From Euonymus europaeus (lineage: Eukaryota; Streptophyta; Magnoliopsida; Celastrales; Celastraceae): a DNA stretch of 64,000 nucleotides. The notes under the pieces are model-generated. The model saw only the letters and a program-made list of their open reading frames with translations. It made no database searches and had not been told where the DNA came from. Positions 22,227-34,718 of this stretch are shown in pieces. The DNA lies in the NCBI GenBank assembly GCA_963580455.1, contig OY756961.1:19077001-19141000 (forward strand). The letters are read 5' to 3'. The translations under genes were made by a program, and so were the position numbers. The stretch's first letter is position 1, and the number at the start of each line of letters is the position of its first letter.

Positions 22227-22629
22227 AACGTGTATCAGAAAGAAACTCAACTAAAGGAGCGAAGGACTTCTCAAAGAGAGAAAGGTAGTGAGTTGCCCAC
22301 TTGGTGAAGGACTTCAGACAGGGTATTCCAGTAATATAACGGGGAAGATCTTGGCAATTAGCCTTTTGAATAATTTGGGTGGACAACAGCATAAAATCTC
22401 GTGATGTCAATTACATCATGAGCCTCGTGTCGGGAAATAATTGATAGTAGGTTGTAGAAATTTGAAAAATAAGCCTGAATCACATAATGGTGATATGACA
22501 CTGCTTTTGACAATATGGGCATGAATCTGATTGCAGATGGTGACCAGTGGAAGTGAACTTTGACCGTTATAATCGGTGACAAGTTATCAACTGTTCATTC
22601 TGCCAAACAAACTAATACTACTGTATAGC

Positions 22630-24548
22630 ATATCATTTGTCATTTTCCATTATCCCCACAACAGATGGTTTCTCAAAAAAAGTACTTGAATGACTCCATT
22701 CTCGAATAAAATATCTAAGCCAATATGATGATAGCTCAAATTCATTTCCAGTTCTAGAGGAAGATTCAACATTGTCATTGAGTACACCTGAAAAAGGTTT
22801 TATTAGACTCATCTTCTTAATTATCATCAATTTCAATCTTGTTGGATGGAATGATTAAGATTTAACATTTGGAAATGATGAAGAATGAGGGCGAATTCAT
22901 GCAGAAATTTGGAACATGGACTTTTACTTCACAAGGGACATAATAGAAATATGCAAATTTCGTACTATAAAACTTCATCAAATCAAAGTCATGATAGAAC
23001 ATAGATGGTGGTGCATTTTGGAGATTACTCTTAGAGACAATTGTCGTGAGATTGGAAATCCCCAAACTGATCCAGTTAATGATCAAAACTCGATGGTCGT
23101 GAGATGACATAACAAGGATTATCATTAGAGTTTTGATCCTTTTCCACAATAGTAACATGAGACTTTTTAAATTGCTCACTAAATTTCCCAAATGTTTCCC
23201 TAGCATAATGCATTTAAATTTGTCCAACCATAAGATTAAGAGTTAATTTCCCCAAAATTGCCCCAATATTGGGTAGATTGACACTTCTTAGAAAAACCGT
23301 AAATATAAAGTTGTCATAAAACCAATCGATGGATTTTCTCTAAATCATTGTGGATGCAAATGTCATGAATAATGTGTATGAAATGTTCATATGAACATGT
23401 GTGAGTAGTTAATGAACATGCAAATGATGGACAAATGTATATATAAGTAGAGTTAAGAGCAAAAGTGTTTCCCGTGGTTCTTAATTAGGGTCAAGTTCCT
23501 ACAAACTTCTGAAGGTCTTGAACCGGATCTAGGGTTATCTAATGTGCATACGAGTGGCATATCTAACTATAACGCAACTTTGCGAGAGGCCACTAGATCA
23601 TGTGACTTTTGATCCATACTCGGATAACAAAAGTCCATCCCTTAATACTTTAAGAGGACGTCGATCCAGGAGAGTGTCTTCCCCCACCTACACAGGGAAG
23701 TAAATCCCAAAAAGGTGGTAGGTCAACTCTCACTAATTACAAGGAAAACGCGGGCATAGGGTTATGTTTTTATCAAGGAAAATAAAAAGTTGGGATTACG
23801 TTTGGCCACGTTATACATTTTATTATTTTCTTTTATTTTTGTTGGGTCATCTCATCATGAGCATCATCATCCCTATCATCCCCCAATCTTTCACATATTG
23901 ACCAAATTTCTCCTCCACCTTTATTCGAAAAAAAATTCTTTTATCAGTTTCTATTTGCAAATCATTCTGCTATTCCCGGTCCTGGACCATTTTTCCTTTT
24001 GTCATCAAATATACATTCTTTCCTCTTTCACTTGAATCGGACTATTATTCAAATTTCCACATCTCCCACGTCCTTTAGACTTCTCCATGCTTCCTTACAG
24101 TTGTATCTTTTAAATATCTCTCAAATCCTCGCGAAGAGTAATGTCCTAATGCATGTATTATGCTTCTTGTATGACATCACTTCAATTTCAAATAAATCAA
24201 TAGTATGGGGACATTCATATGATATGCAAATTTACAAGGAGATGTGAATAGGGCAACATTTTTACAGGACATAAATGTAATAACTCTGATTCTAACACAA
24301 AAACTGCCCCAGTTTTTGTGTACACCTATTTCACAATTGTTGAACCTGATTTTCTCACTGAGGTTGACTTATTCCCAGACCCAACTAATGACTTCAGTCG
24401 TGCACTTTATCTGGGTACTTTCACCATTCTTCCAACCAAAACATTCCTCCAAACTCTGTTGAAAATACCAATAATTCCATCTTGATCTCATTACTACTCT
24501 AATTTTGCATGGACCACCTTTTCAAGCTTTCAATCCAACGAGCCTTTT
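22630..24548. other. Mosaic non-coding region with pieces duplicated from elsewhere in the element
   Basis: 22640-23110 resembles the intron-flanking region at 27840-28260; for example AGATTCAACATTG and the GTGAGAT.AC block recur in the same order. 23530-23770 resembles the 5' leader at 34370-34570, sharing TGTGACTTTTGATCCATACT, TTAATACTTTAAGAGGACGTC and AATCCCAAAAAGGTGGTAGG. A GCCCCA palindrome copy lies at 23250-23272 and another at 24298-24318. The open frames here are remnants of these copies. It looks like a rearranged second fragment of a related element. Confidence 0.6.
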
Positions 24549-25799
24549 TTATGAGTAGTACTTTTTTACTGCATCAGCATTTACTGGCTGAAGCAAATCT
24601 TCCCCATCCATTCTAGTCAATATCAATGCCCCTCCTTCAAAAGCTTTCTTAACCACATATGGTCCTTCATAATTTGGAGTCCATTTACCTCGGTGATCTT
24701 TTTGAGGCGGCAAAATCATTTTCAAAACTAGATCTCCCTCTCTGAAATAACGAGGTCGAACTCTTTTATCATGTGCTTTTACCAATCTTCTTTGATACAA
24801 TTGTCCCTTAAAGATTGCTTGTAATCTTCGCTCTTCAATCAAATTCAATTGTTCGTATCGTATTTTGACCCATTCTGATTCTTCCAAACCTGCTTTTAAA
24901 ATCACTCGAAGAGAGGGTATCTCTACCTCAATAGGCAAAATAGCCTCCATTCCATACACTAAAGAGAAATGAGTCTCTCCAGTGGATGTGCATATTGATG
25001 TACAGTAACCATACAGGGCATAAGGGAGCTTCTCATGCCAATCTTTGTAGTTTACTGTCATCTTTCCAATGATCTTCTTGATATTTTTATTTGCTGCTTC
25101 AACCACTCCATTCATCTTTGGACGATATGGTGTTGAATTATGGTGATTAATTTTGAACTGATCACAAAAATCTTTCACCATCTTACTATTGAAATTCGTA
25201 CCATTATCAGTGATAATTCTTTCTGGGACTCCATATCGACACACGATATCCTTCCTCAAAAATCGCAAAACCACATTACTTGTCACACTGGAATAAGAAG
25301 TAGCTTCCACCCATTTGGTGAAGTAATCAATGGCTACCAAAATGAAATGATGTCCATTAGAAGCTTTTGGTTCTATTGGACCAATGACATCCAGACCCCA
25401 CATTGACAAAGGCCATGGTGATGATAATACGTGTAACGGGTTGACTGGGACATCTGTTCTGTCTGTGTACACCTGACACTTGTAACATTTGCATGCATAT
25501 TCTATGCAATCTTTCTCCATAGTTAACCAGTACTAACCTGCGCGAATAATCTTTCGTGCCACTGAGTGTCCACTGGAATGGGTTCCGCATATTCCTTCAT
25601 GAATCTCTTTCATGAGCTGTTTGGCTTCAATGACATCAACACAACGTAGGAATACTACACCATCATTCTTTTTATAAAGGATATTTTTATTTAAAAAGAA
25701 AGACCCAACCAATGTACTGCCAGATATCATGATACCAAGGTTTACTATCTGGCTCTTCTTCCACATTTGAACAATACCCTTGAACTTCTCTCTTCTCAA
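24549..25799 (-). pseudogene. Integrase of the Ogre-like element
   Basis: An H2C2-type zinc-binding region (EIHEGICGTHSSGHS ... CKCYKCQVY) is followed by the catalytic core. Its acidic triad is visible as GLDVIGPIEP, ERIITDNGTNF and NGVVEAANKN, so D, D and E are all kept. A GPY/F-like C-terminal module (NYEGPYVVKKAFEGG) follows. The integrase inserts the cDNA copy into the genome. A TAG stop at about 25533 replaces the usual Tyr after KIIRAG, and the junction with RNase H near 25800-25980 has shifted frame and lost sequence. Not functional as it stands. Confidence 0.85.
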
Positions 25800-25977
25800 T
25801 CTTAATCACCTGCCCTTCACCTTTCAGATCTATATCGAACATGGCTGCCAATGTTGCTAAAGCATCTGCTATCTGGTTCTCCTCCCTTGGAATATGGTCA
25901 AACTCTATCCAATCGAAAAACTTGGTTAGTTTTTTTATGTGTCGATGGTATGGGATGAGTTTACCATCTTTGGTCTC

Positions 25978-27937
25978 CTATTCATCATTCAATTGTCTAA
26001 CCACCAATTGTGAATCCCCATAGACTTGCAACCTTTTAATTCCCATGTCAATAGTTGCTTGAATCCCCATTGTGCATGCTTCATACTCAACCACATTATT
26101 GGTACATTCAAAATATAGCTTGGCTGTGAACGGGATAACATTCTCTTCGGGTGATATCAATGCTGCTCCAATTCCGCATGCTATAATATTAGATGCACCG
26201 TCAAATAACAAAGTCCATTCTTCCAATTCTTTCTGTCTTTGATCCTTTAATATTGCCATGATGTCGATATCTAGGAACCCTAAATTCATAGACTGAAGAT
26301 CATTAATTGCTCCATCGGCCAAATAATCTACTATTGCCCTTCCTTTGATTGCCTTTTGTGTCACGTACAAAATATCATATTCCGAAAGTAACATCTGCCA
26401 CTTAGCAATCCTTCCTGAAAGTGAAGGCTTCTCAAAAATGTATTTGATAGGATCCATCCTGGAAATCAACCATGTAGTATGATACAACATGTATTACCTA
26501 AGCCTATGTGTCGCCCAAACTAGCGAGCAACAAGTTTTCTCCAATATTGAGTAATTAGTTTCACAACTTGTAAATTTCTTACTCAAGTAATAGATGGCAT
26601 GCTCTATCCTTCCTAATGAATCATGTTGTCCAAGCACACAACCCATTGAAATCTCTAAAACTGTTAAATAGAGTATAAGTGGTCTACCAACCACATGAGG
26701 CATCAACACTAGAGGATTCTGCAAAGATCGCTTAATTTGCTCGAATGCCAGTTGGCATTCCTCATTCCATTTTGTTGAGCTGCTTTTACGTAATAACTTG
26801 AAAATGGGTTCACAAGTAGTCGTTAATTGCGAAATAAATCGTGCAATGTAATTCAATCTTCCTAAGAAACCCCTAACTTCTTTCTCAGTGCGAGGTGGAG
26901 GCATCTCCAAGATTGCTTTAACTTTGTCAGGATCTACTTCAATTCCTTTCCTGCTTACAATGAACCCTAGCAACTTCCCCGAGGTTGCCCCAAAGGTGCA
27001 CTTTGATGGATTCAATTTCAATTGATGCTTTCGTAATCGATCGAATAACTTCTGAAGATTTGTGATATGATCCTCACCTTCTTTAGATTTCGCTATCATA
27101 TCATCAACATATACTTCAACCTCTTTGTGCATCATGTCATGAAATAAGGTGACCATAGCCCTCTGGTAAGTTGCCCCTGTATTCTTCAAACCAAATGGCT
27201 TGACTTTATAACAGAACGTTCCCCATAAGGTAATGAAAGTTGTTTTCTCCTAATCTCCCGGTTCCATTTTAATTTGGTTATATCCTGAAAACCCATCCAT
27301 AAAAGAAAAAGTTGAATGTCGGGCTATATTGTTCACCAAGACATCAATATGAGGGAGAGGGAAGTTATCTTTTGGGCTTGCACGATTGAGATCCCTGTAG
27401 TCCACGCACATTCGAACCTTGCCATCTTTTTTAGGAACCGACACAATATTTGCTACCCATTCAGGATATTGAGCTACCGCTAAAAATCCTGCATCAAATT
27501 GTTTCTTCACTTCATCTCTTATCCTCAGCAGCATATCTGTTTTCAATCTTCTCAACTTTTACTTCACGGGAGGGCATTCTGGTATCAACGGCAACTTGTG
27601 AACAACAATATTTGCATCAAGACCAGGCATGTCCCGATAAGACCATGCAAAGACATCCTGGTAATTATGCAATATATCTATTAACTTCTTTTGCTCCCCT
27701 CTCTCAAAAGCAGCACCTATTTTGACCTCTTTCTTCTCTGTTTCAGTTCCCAAATTCACCACTTCAGTTTTTTCGAGGTATGGTTGTATTATCTTTTCTT
27801 CTTGATTGATCTGTCTCATTATTTCAGGTAAAATTTTTACTCCTTCCTCAGTTTCATAGTCAGATTCAACATTGCTAATAGGTGCATCAAAATCTGGTTT
27901 GTTAAGTTCGTCTTCTTTGTTATCATCATTTTCAGTC
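25978..27937 (-). pseudogene. Reverse transcriptase, RNase H and archaeal-type RNase H of the Ogre-like element
   Basis: One reading frame carries reverse transcriptase (VRMCVDYRDLNRASPKDNFP, FSFMDGFSGYNQIKM, active site YVDDM near 27090) and then RNase H (PLILYLTVLEISMGCVLGQ). The second, archaeal-type RNase H has DGASN near 26200, NNVVEYEA and YGDSQLVVRQLNDE. The double RNase H is the mark of the Tat clade. The frame is kept throughout but is broken by single stops after PECPPVK (27556-27558), after KMEPGD (about 27247) and after THRLR (about 26491). At least the first and third are where Gln is normal, so CAA/CAG to TAA/TAG changes explain them. Frame is lost beyond 25978. Confidence 0.88.
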
Positions 27938-28230
27938 CTGTTAAAGAATTGAATGAGAGTGGAATTGAAACGGAGAACCAATGAATAGAGAATTTGGAAC
28001 AAAGGTGATTAAATATGGATAACTATTGCACAAATCTTTTATTTCGTGAAGGGAAAATGTTGCTAAATTGAAAACATGCAAACGCCACACTAGAAAATTT
28101 ATTTCAAATAAAAGCAAGCATGCTCATTACACAATATCCAAATGAAAACCATGAGTTAGGTTATCAATGGTAATGCACTCGGAATTACTCTTGTAAGTCT
28201 CTGAGAGATACTGGGAATTCCAAGCTGGTC
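27938..28230 (-). other. Putative intron between protease/G-patch and reverse transcriptase
   Basis: Ogre elements are known for an intron in pol upstream of reverse transcriptase. Here the minus strand has CATTCAATTCTTTAACAG ending at 27938, a good acceptor, then GACTGAAAATGATG, which opens the acidic linker before reverse transcriptase. The upstream frame closes at about 28230 after PPGFCLSN. The donor cannot be placed with confidence, so the right limit is approximate. Confidence 0.5.
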
Positions 28231-29569
28231 TAGTTGCTAAGGCAAAATCCCGGAGGGCGTGAGATAACGAAATTAGATGCAGTGACCAAGCTTTGCTCTT
28301 CCTCTACAACTGCCCCTGTGTCAATCATTCTTATCTTATTCTGCATCCCTCCATAGATAAATGTGCCATAAAGCCAAGGGGGTAATTCACTTTGAACCTC
28401 TAACCTCCTTTCATGCTTTACAGTCCTCTTTGCCCGCTTCTCTTCTTGTATTCTGATCTTGTCAGCCCTAGTTGGTATGTAACCTAAACCCCAGCGCTCA
28501 GGGTGCTTTACCAATTCTATTGGCCTCTTGATCCCTTGCTGATTCTTTCCAAGGCCTTCTCCTGGGCAATACCCTTTTTTTAACATAAATTTGGCAACAT
28601 TTTTTACTGTCTTTGATAACTCCGGCTTCGCAGGATAACACCCATCCTTTGCGTAGGTAGCGCTAGCAATTTTGAAAGACTGAAAAGAACTTTCAACTCC
28701 AGTCATTGGAGCATCAATATGACCATCAACAGACAAGCTAGCAACCATCCATTCGGACTGGCCCTTTACTATATAGACCCTTCCATTATGGGCGAACTTA
28801 AGCATCTGATGCAATGAGGATGGAACAACCCCCACAGTATGGATCCAAGGTTGCCCCAACAAACAATTTTAAGTGGGAGAAATATCCATGACCACAAATG
28901 GCACATTGAAAGTTATACTGGCCACCTCTAATGGTATCTCAATTTCTCTCATGATTTCCCTTCGAGTTCCGTCAAATGCCCTTACTACCATGGGTACTTC
29001 TTTGAGATAAGACTTTTCAATAGGCAATCTCTCAAAAGTTTCTTTAGGTAGAATATTAAGTGACGACCCATTATCTATCAAAATGCTTGACAACTCCTTT
29101 CCGCGACACATAGCGGAAATATGCAGAGCTCTGTTATGCCCCATTCCTTTAGATGAAATTTCATGCTTAGTAAAAGACAGTAAATGAGAAGCCAACACAT
29201 TTACCACAATGTTATCAAAGGCCTCTGTAGGAATTTTGTTAGGCACATAAGCTTGATTCAACAAAACAGGACTTGCCTATGTGGTTCTGAGCTCATTATC
29301 AATTCCAAAATCGAAATTCTTGCTGGGGTCTTTTTTAGTTGATCTACGATCATATATTCATTCTGTCGGATGATTTTTAAGAACTCTTGCACTTCTAAAT
29401 CACTTACTGTTTGTTTTACATCATCCGGGGACGTGAAGAGGCTCTCAGTCGAGAGGGAAACTGATTCTTCCACTCCGAGTATATTTTTCCCCTTCCTTTT
29501 GCGCTCTGCCTTAGAATCTACTGTTGGCCTTTTGTCTGGCTTACTATAACATCTCCAACTCCTAGTCAT
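28230..29569 (-). pseudogene. Aspartic protease and G-patch region of the Ogre-like element
   Basis: The protease active site reads SILIDNGSSLNILP at about 29090-29055, a typical Ogre DNGSS form. A stop (TAA, 28866-28868) follows VVMDISPT, where a Tyr normally lies in the run into NCLLGQPWIH. The same frame goes on to a G-patch (VAKFMLKKGYCPGEGLG, about 28605-28540) and the GLGYIPTRADK stretch. G-patch domains bind RNA, and in Ogre one lies between protease and reverse transcriptase. A frameshift near 29260 separates the upstream linker. The protease would process the polyprotein. Confidence 0.82.
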
Positions 29570-29818
29570 CCCGCTGATACCAGAGACCTTTAATACTGCT
29601 GGTGCCTACTTCATAGACCCAAGGTACTGCTTTATCATTCTTGTATAACGGGTCTGCCATTGGCTTTGATGTGGCAATTGGGGGCACATCTTCCACATAA
29701 TATTGCAAGACAAATTATGGCATGGAATTTGGTCTAGCACCTTGATAATATCCTCTGACGACATTGACTTCCTCGGGCTGGATTTTTACTTATGACAGCG
29801 ATATTATCTTCAAGTCCA

Positions 29819-31685
29819 TTAATTCTTGTATTTTTTCCGAAAATCAACACAACTCTCAATGGCATGCCCTTTATGTCCTTTATGATATTCACAAACCTTG
29901 GTTGCATCATAGAGTTCATCTTCCTTATCCGTGCTCATTGCATTTTCACCAATCAAGCCTTCTTCACTCAATATAGCAAATAAGCGACCCGAAGGCATTG
30001 ATATTTTTGAAACCCCTCTTTTGACATCACAGCATTCTTCTACAAGGTTTACTCCCTCCTTCTCATGATTAGGCAAAGGATTATTGTTGACATTTGGCTT
30101 ATTGACAGCGCTAAGGTCAAGCCATTTTGCCTCCACCATTCCCTGTACTATCCTCTTAAATTGCAAACATGTCTCTATTGAATGTCCTGGTGCACCTCCA
30201 TGGTACAAAAATGTCAAATCAGGGTCGTACCATGATGGATATGGAGGTAGGTGGACTCTTCTAGAAACTGGGGCGACTGCTCCTTGCGTTTGCAACTTAG
30301 TAAAACACTCAGTAGAGGTCATCGAAATTGGGTCAAACTGTTCAAAAGGCCTTCGGGGTCTATGATTGGTGTTTCGGAAATTTGGGCGAGGGTTTTGGAA
30401 GGTATTTTGGTTGTTAGGGTATCGATTGAAATCAGTGTTTCGAGAATTTGGACGAGGATTTTGGTCGGTGTTTGGGTGTTGAGGGTATTGATTAGGGGAT
30501 GGAGCATTATATTGGGGAAGATAGGTGCTTGCTGGTTGATTAAAGTACATTTCTGGATTTTGCATATTAGGGGGCATCATCCCTTGGTTGGTAATTTGAA
30601 GTAGATGACTTATAGACAACTGGTGGTGGAGTGAAACTCACGGAATGCACCTTTGTCTTTTTTCCTTTGCCAGATTTCGAAACTTTCAGTTTTTCCAAAC
30701 AAGGATTGTGCAAATTCCCTCCTTTTATGCAACGTTCAACTCGTTCACCTGAATGTATGATATCCACCAGGTCATTGTGACCTCCTCCTGCCAGATTTGA
30801 AGTATAGGGCTCCTGAAGAGCATCAATGAATGCATTCAATAGATCCTTCTTTGATAATGGTGGGATTATCTGGGCCGCTAAATCTCTCCACCGATGAGCA
30901 TATGCTCTAAAAGCCTCCCCTTCCTTCATCATAGTGTTCTGCAAGTCGTAAACGCTAGGAACCTTCTCTTCATTATGTTTATATTGCTTCATAAACATTT
31001 CTGCCAAATCTTCCCAAGAAGAAATTTATATAGGGTTGAGTGCATTGAACCACCTTTGAGCTGGTCCATCCAGGCTATCTTGGAAAAAGTGGACCATTAC
31101 TTTCTCATTACTTGCGTAAGGCTGCATCCGTCGACAGTACATAGTCAAGTGATCCAACGGGACACCTGTGACATTAAACAAGCTGAACTTTGGTAGGAAA
31201 AATTCATGCAGAATTTGTAAATTCTTCACCAAACATAAACTTGATGGTTTCAAAGCACCAGACATGCTGAACCCTTCCATGGCCCTCATTCATTTTTCCA
31301 GTTTCTTAAAATCCTCAAAGGGAATGCTTCCCATATTCTAAACTTCTTCTCCCATAACTCCAACGGGGTATACTATATTAATGTGATCAATGTGAGCATG
31401 AGCATTGGGTGGTAGAGCTCTAGTTGGAGGGACATATGCTTGATTTGACGGTGAAGCATACTGTGGCTGATGTGATTCCGGTAATGATTGACCGTGAGTA
31501 GGAGTGAACCCTGGCGGATAAGGTGGTGTAGCATGGTAAGTGGCATTCTCTGGTCCCATAGAAGGTTCTGAACTTCCTGCCATTTCCTTCCCTTTTACTA
31601 ACAGAGCTACATTTTGAGCCAATAGGGCAATCTGCTCCCTTAGCTCTGCTATTTCTTGATTCGGACCCTCTATTTCTTGTTCCAT
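29819..31685 (-). pseudogene. gag of the Ogre-like element
   Basis: Starting at ATG 31685 (MEQEIEGPNQEIAELREQI), a coiled-coil N-terminus and a Pro/Tyr-rich segment lead to the capsid (Retrotrans_gag) domain. It is recognisable by DSLDGPAQRWFNALNP, SWEDLAEMFMKQYKHN and FRAYAHRWRDLAAQI. Near the end is a C-x-H-x-C-like linker (CEYHKGHKGHAIESC). Stops at about 31338, 31290 and 31023 and a single-base frameshift near 30600 break it; another stop-rich gap lies at 29570-29818. Gag forms the particle that packages the RNA. Confidence 0.82.
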
Positions 31686-31932
31686 TCTCTTGGCTAGCCT
31701 TAGCTATAGGCAGGTCTGATAAGGATGATGATGCTTTTCTGATGCTATTTTTGCTTATATTTTCTCTATTCTGTGCACTGTAGAGAAAAAATATTAATTT
31801 CAATTTTAATATCCCATTTTAAGGTATGCATGAGTGTGATTATTATTTGTGCAAGACCTAATAAATCTTTGTAATTTGAAAAGATAATAATAGCAGAAAT
31901 CATTTCATTAAAAGTGCTTGTGAATCAAAAGG

Positions 31933-34158
31933 TTACATTTCTTCTTCATCAACTATCTCAACTACATTGGAATTTTCTAACTGAGCCTGGAATATTTGCT
32001 CCTTGAGCACGTGTAAATCACTTCGAAGGTTTGCTAAAAATAAGGAAACTCTGGCTAGTTCTGGTGTGTTTAGCATCTGGCTCATCCTCAAATTTTGCTC
32101 ATGCACTTCATAATCACTAGCCCACTCTGATAGACGCATTGCTCGGCTCATTATCATCCTGATCTTATCATTAATAGCTTGTTGTTGCTCTCATAGTACA
32201 CACCCTTCATCATGCAGAAAATCATTCTCTTGATTCAACTCTCTTATTTCGGCCACCTTTTGCTGAATTGAGGCATTACATCGTTCTTTGATCAGTTGGT
32301 TTTCATACAAAACACGATCCATCTGTTACTTTAGTGTGTGAATCTCGACAATATTTTTTTTCAGCTGCATGGTTTTATCAAACATTTCTATCTTTGCGCC
32401 ATAATTTATTTCTTCTAGAGCAGCAACTGTTTCCTTAAGCTGTTTAATCTCATTGCATGCTTCTTGGAGCTCCTTTTGCGTCCTTCTTTTCTCTTCTTCA
32501 GTTTCGATTATCAAGGCTTCTTGTGATTGCAGTTTCTCTTTCTCAACTAATTCCGCCCTTGCTTCCTTGAATTTCCCTTTATACTTCTTATATTTTTCTG
32601 TCATCATTTCTAACATCTTTCACACTATTTTAGCTTCTTTCCCTGGGAGTTCGGATGGCCCTCCTACCATCTCGTCGTCACTTGACATATTTTCCGATTG
32701 AAGACTCCCATCCACTTCTTGTTCCTCAACATCTACCGTTGATTTCGGAAATGACTGGTCTTTCACTATCGCCGCCTTTTCTCCTGCTTCTTCGCCCATC
32801 TTCTGAGCCACTGCTTTATCTTCTTGGGCTCGCTTCCTTTTCCTTTGGTCCACATCTACAGATTCTTCTTTTTTCATACCGAAGACCAATTGAGATTTTG
32901 CCCTCTTTAAATGCCATGCTTCGTATCGAGCCTTTTCGTGAGTATTCCAAGCTCCCTTCTTCACCCCTTGAGGATTACTCCAAGCCTCCACTACTTGTCT
33001 TATAATCATCTTAGCTTGATCATCTTCAACAGAGAATTCCAATTCCTTTAGGCCATGTGTCACTGGTCGACAGAGATTCCCGCCTATTTGTCGAAAGAAC
33101 ATTGCTGGTGCTTGACTTGTGATTCCCCAAGGGCCTATAAGGGGGACCCAATTGAAACTACCACATTTGTATATTAGCCCATTTGCTTTGTGCCGCAATG
33201 CCTTCATGTACACCTTTGTCTCATCTAATTTGCTAAGCAAACATCTCCATTTTTCAAATGAAGGTTTTTGCGGCTGCAATCCAGATTTCTCATAATCCTG
33301 TATGGGATCTCTGAGCTGATAGTCATCTTTTTGAAACTGGACTAGGGGTGGTCCGATGGTTTTGTCATACTTTAGGTGACTGACGAGCCAAATTCCTAGT
33401 AGTTGTGAACATTCAACAAATTTCCCTTCAGTGAAAACACGGCATTGATTAAGAGATCGAATTGTTTCACACAATATTGCTGGTACTGAAGTTGCTCGGT
33501 ATCTGACGTCATCGACCATGTTAATAACACTTTTGTCCACATACCCACCTATACGTAGAAAAATCACAGTTCTGTAAACAATGATGGCGAAAGCGAACCT
33601 CCCTTCCTCCTTATGGAAATTTTCTCTGGCAAAATTAATCAATATCTGAGTCGAGAAAGTCCATCTTGTGCCTTGCATCTTCCCCATATCTTTGGCTTTC
33701 TTTGTAGTTATCCCTAGTAGCTTAGAAATAATGACCTCTGCATAAGCCTTCTTTTCGGGATTGTAGATTTTATTAGCGTGCTTGGCGTATCCCAATAAGT
33801 CGACATATTCTTCAATCAATGGTGACAAGTCAACTGACCCAAAGACAAAACACCTATATGTCGGGTCCCAATGGTGCATGGCTGCCTGGAGGAGAGTTAC
33901 TGGTGCTTGTATGGTCAACAGATAGTCGATTCGTCCATAGGCACTTCTGAAAACTTTTCTTGTATGCAAATCTTGTTCTTCCCATAACTCTGCTAGGGCT
34001 GCTGGTGCCTGAGTTAGAAATGTAATTTTCTTCACTGGTCCCAAAAATTGATCTTCTTTCAAACTGTCTCCCCATCTTTCTTGTAATTTTTCTAACTTCT
34101 CCTTGACCTCTTGGGAATCTTCTAATGTTATTGCATTGGTCCCTATCGGTATGATCAT
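31933..34158 (-). pseudogene. Ogre ORF1 (DUF7745-like protein) with three in-frame stops
   Basis: The frame starts at ATG 34158 (MIIPIGTNAITLED) and stays in register to about 31933, some 740 codons. Only three nonsense codons interrupt it: TGA at 32617-32619, one at about 32326 and one at about 32190. The N-terminal half has the signature AMHHWDPTYRCFVFGSVDLS followed by PLIEEYVDLLGY, which I know from the DUF7745 domain of Ogre ORF1. The middle is Lys/Glu-rich. The part after the first stop (about 32616-31933) is strongly heptad-patterned coiled coil. ORF1 precedes gag only in Ogre-like elements; its function is unknown. The absence of frameshifts contrasts with gag and pol. Confidence 0.82.
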
Positions 34159-34698
34159 TCTGCAAGTACTATCTAATTAGATTACAAAGATTTGTGCTCT
34201 AGTGTATGTATGAACAAAAAGTAGGAAGGGGATTTCCAATTTAGGACATGTAAAACAAACCACAACTTGGATATGCGCAATTATGTACAATTAATCATAA
34301 GATAGTAATAAACTGTTTGAAATAAGGATACCCTTGTTGTTCCTAGTTTGATAGATAATCCTAACATGTCTGGAGGTCTAATGTGCATTTGGGTTGTGTA
34401 TCTAAACTAAAACGCGACTACGCGAGAGGTTTACTGGATTATGTGACTTTTGATCCATACTTGGATAACAAAAATCCATCTCTTAATACTTTAAGAGGAC
34501 GTCAAATCCCAAAAAGGTGGTAGGTCAACCCTCACTAATCATAAGGAGAAACCCAGGTATAGGGTTACGTGTGTGTAAATGTGTTTTAAGACATACCAAT
34601 CAATAAACTATAATATTAATACTTCACAAAAAAAATTTAAGAAAAGCATAAACATTACTAATATAAAGGCTCGACCCCTTTGGTAAAAAAACCTGGCA
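34159..34698 (-). other. 5' leader of the Ogre-like element
   Basis: Non-coding leader between the primer-binding site and ORF1. 34370-34570 has a diverged direct copy at 23530-23770. Confidence 0.6.
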
Positions 34699-34716
34699 TC
34701 CCCAGCAAAGTCGCCA
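34699..34716 (-). promoter_or_regulatory. Primer-binding site of the Ogre-like element
   Basis: Two bases after the 5' LTR end (CA at 34719-34720, minus strand) comes TGGCGACTTTGCTGGGGA. This closely resembles the tRNA-Arg-type primer-binding site that I recall for Ogre elements. Confidence 0.75.
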
Positions 34717-34718
34717 GT

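Noticed and set aside
22862..23227. 121-codon minus-strand frame as an independent gene.
   Set aside because: Sequence corresponds to a diverged copy of the intron-flanking region at 28140-28260; no known protein motif.
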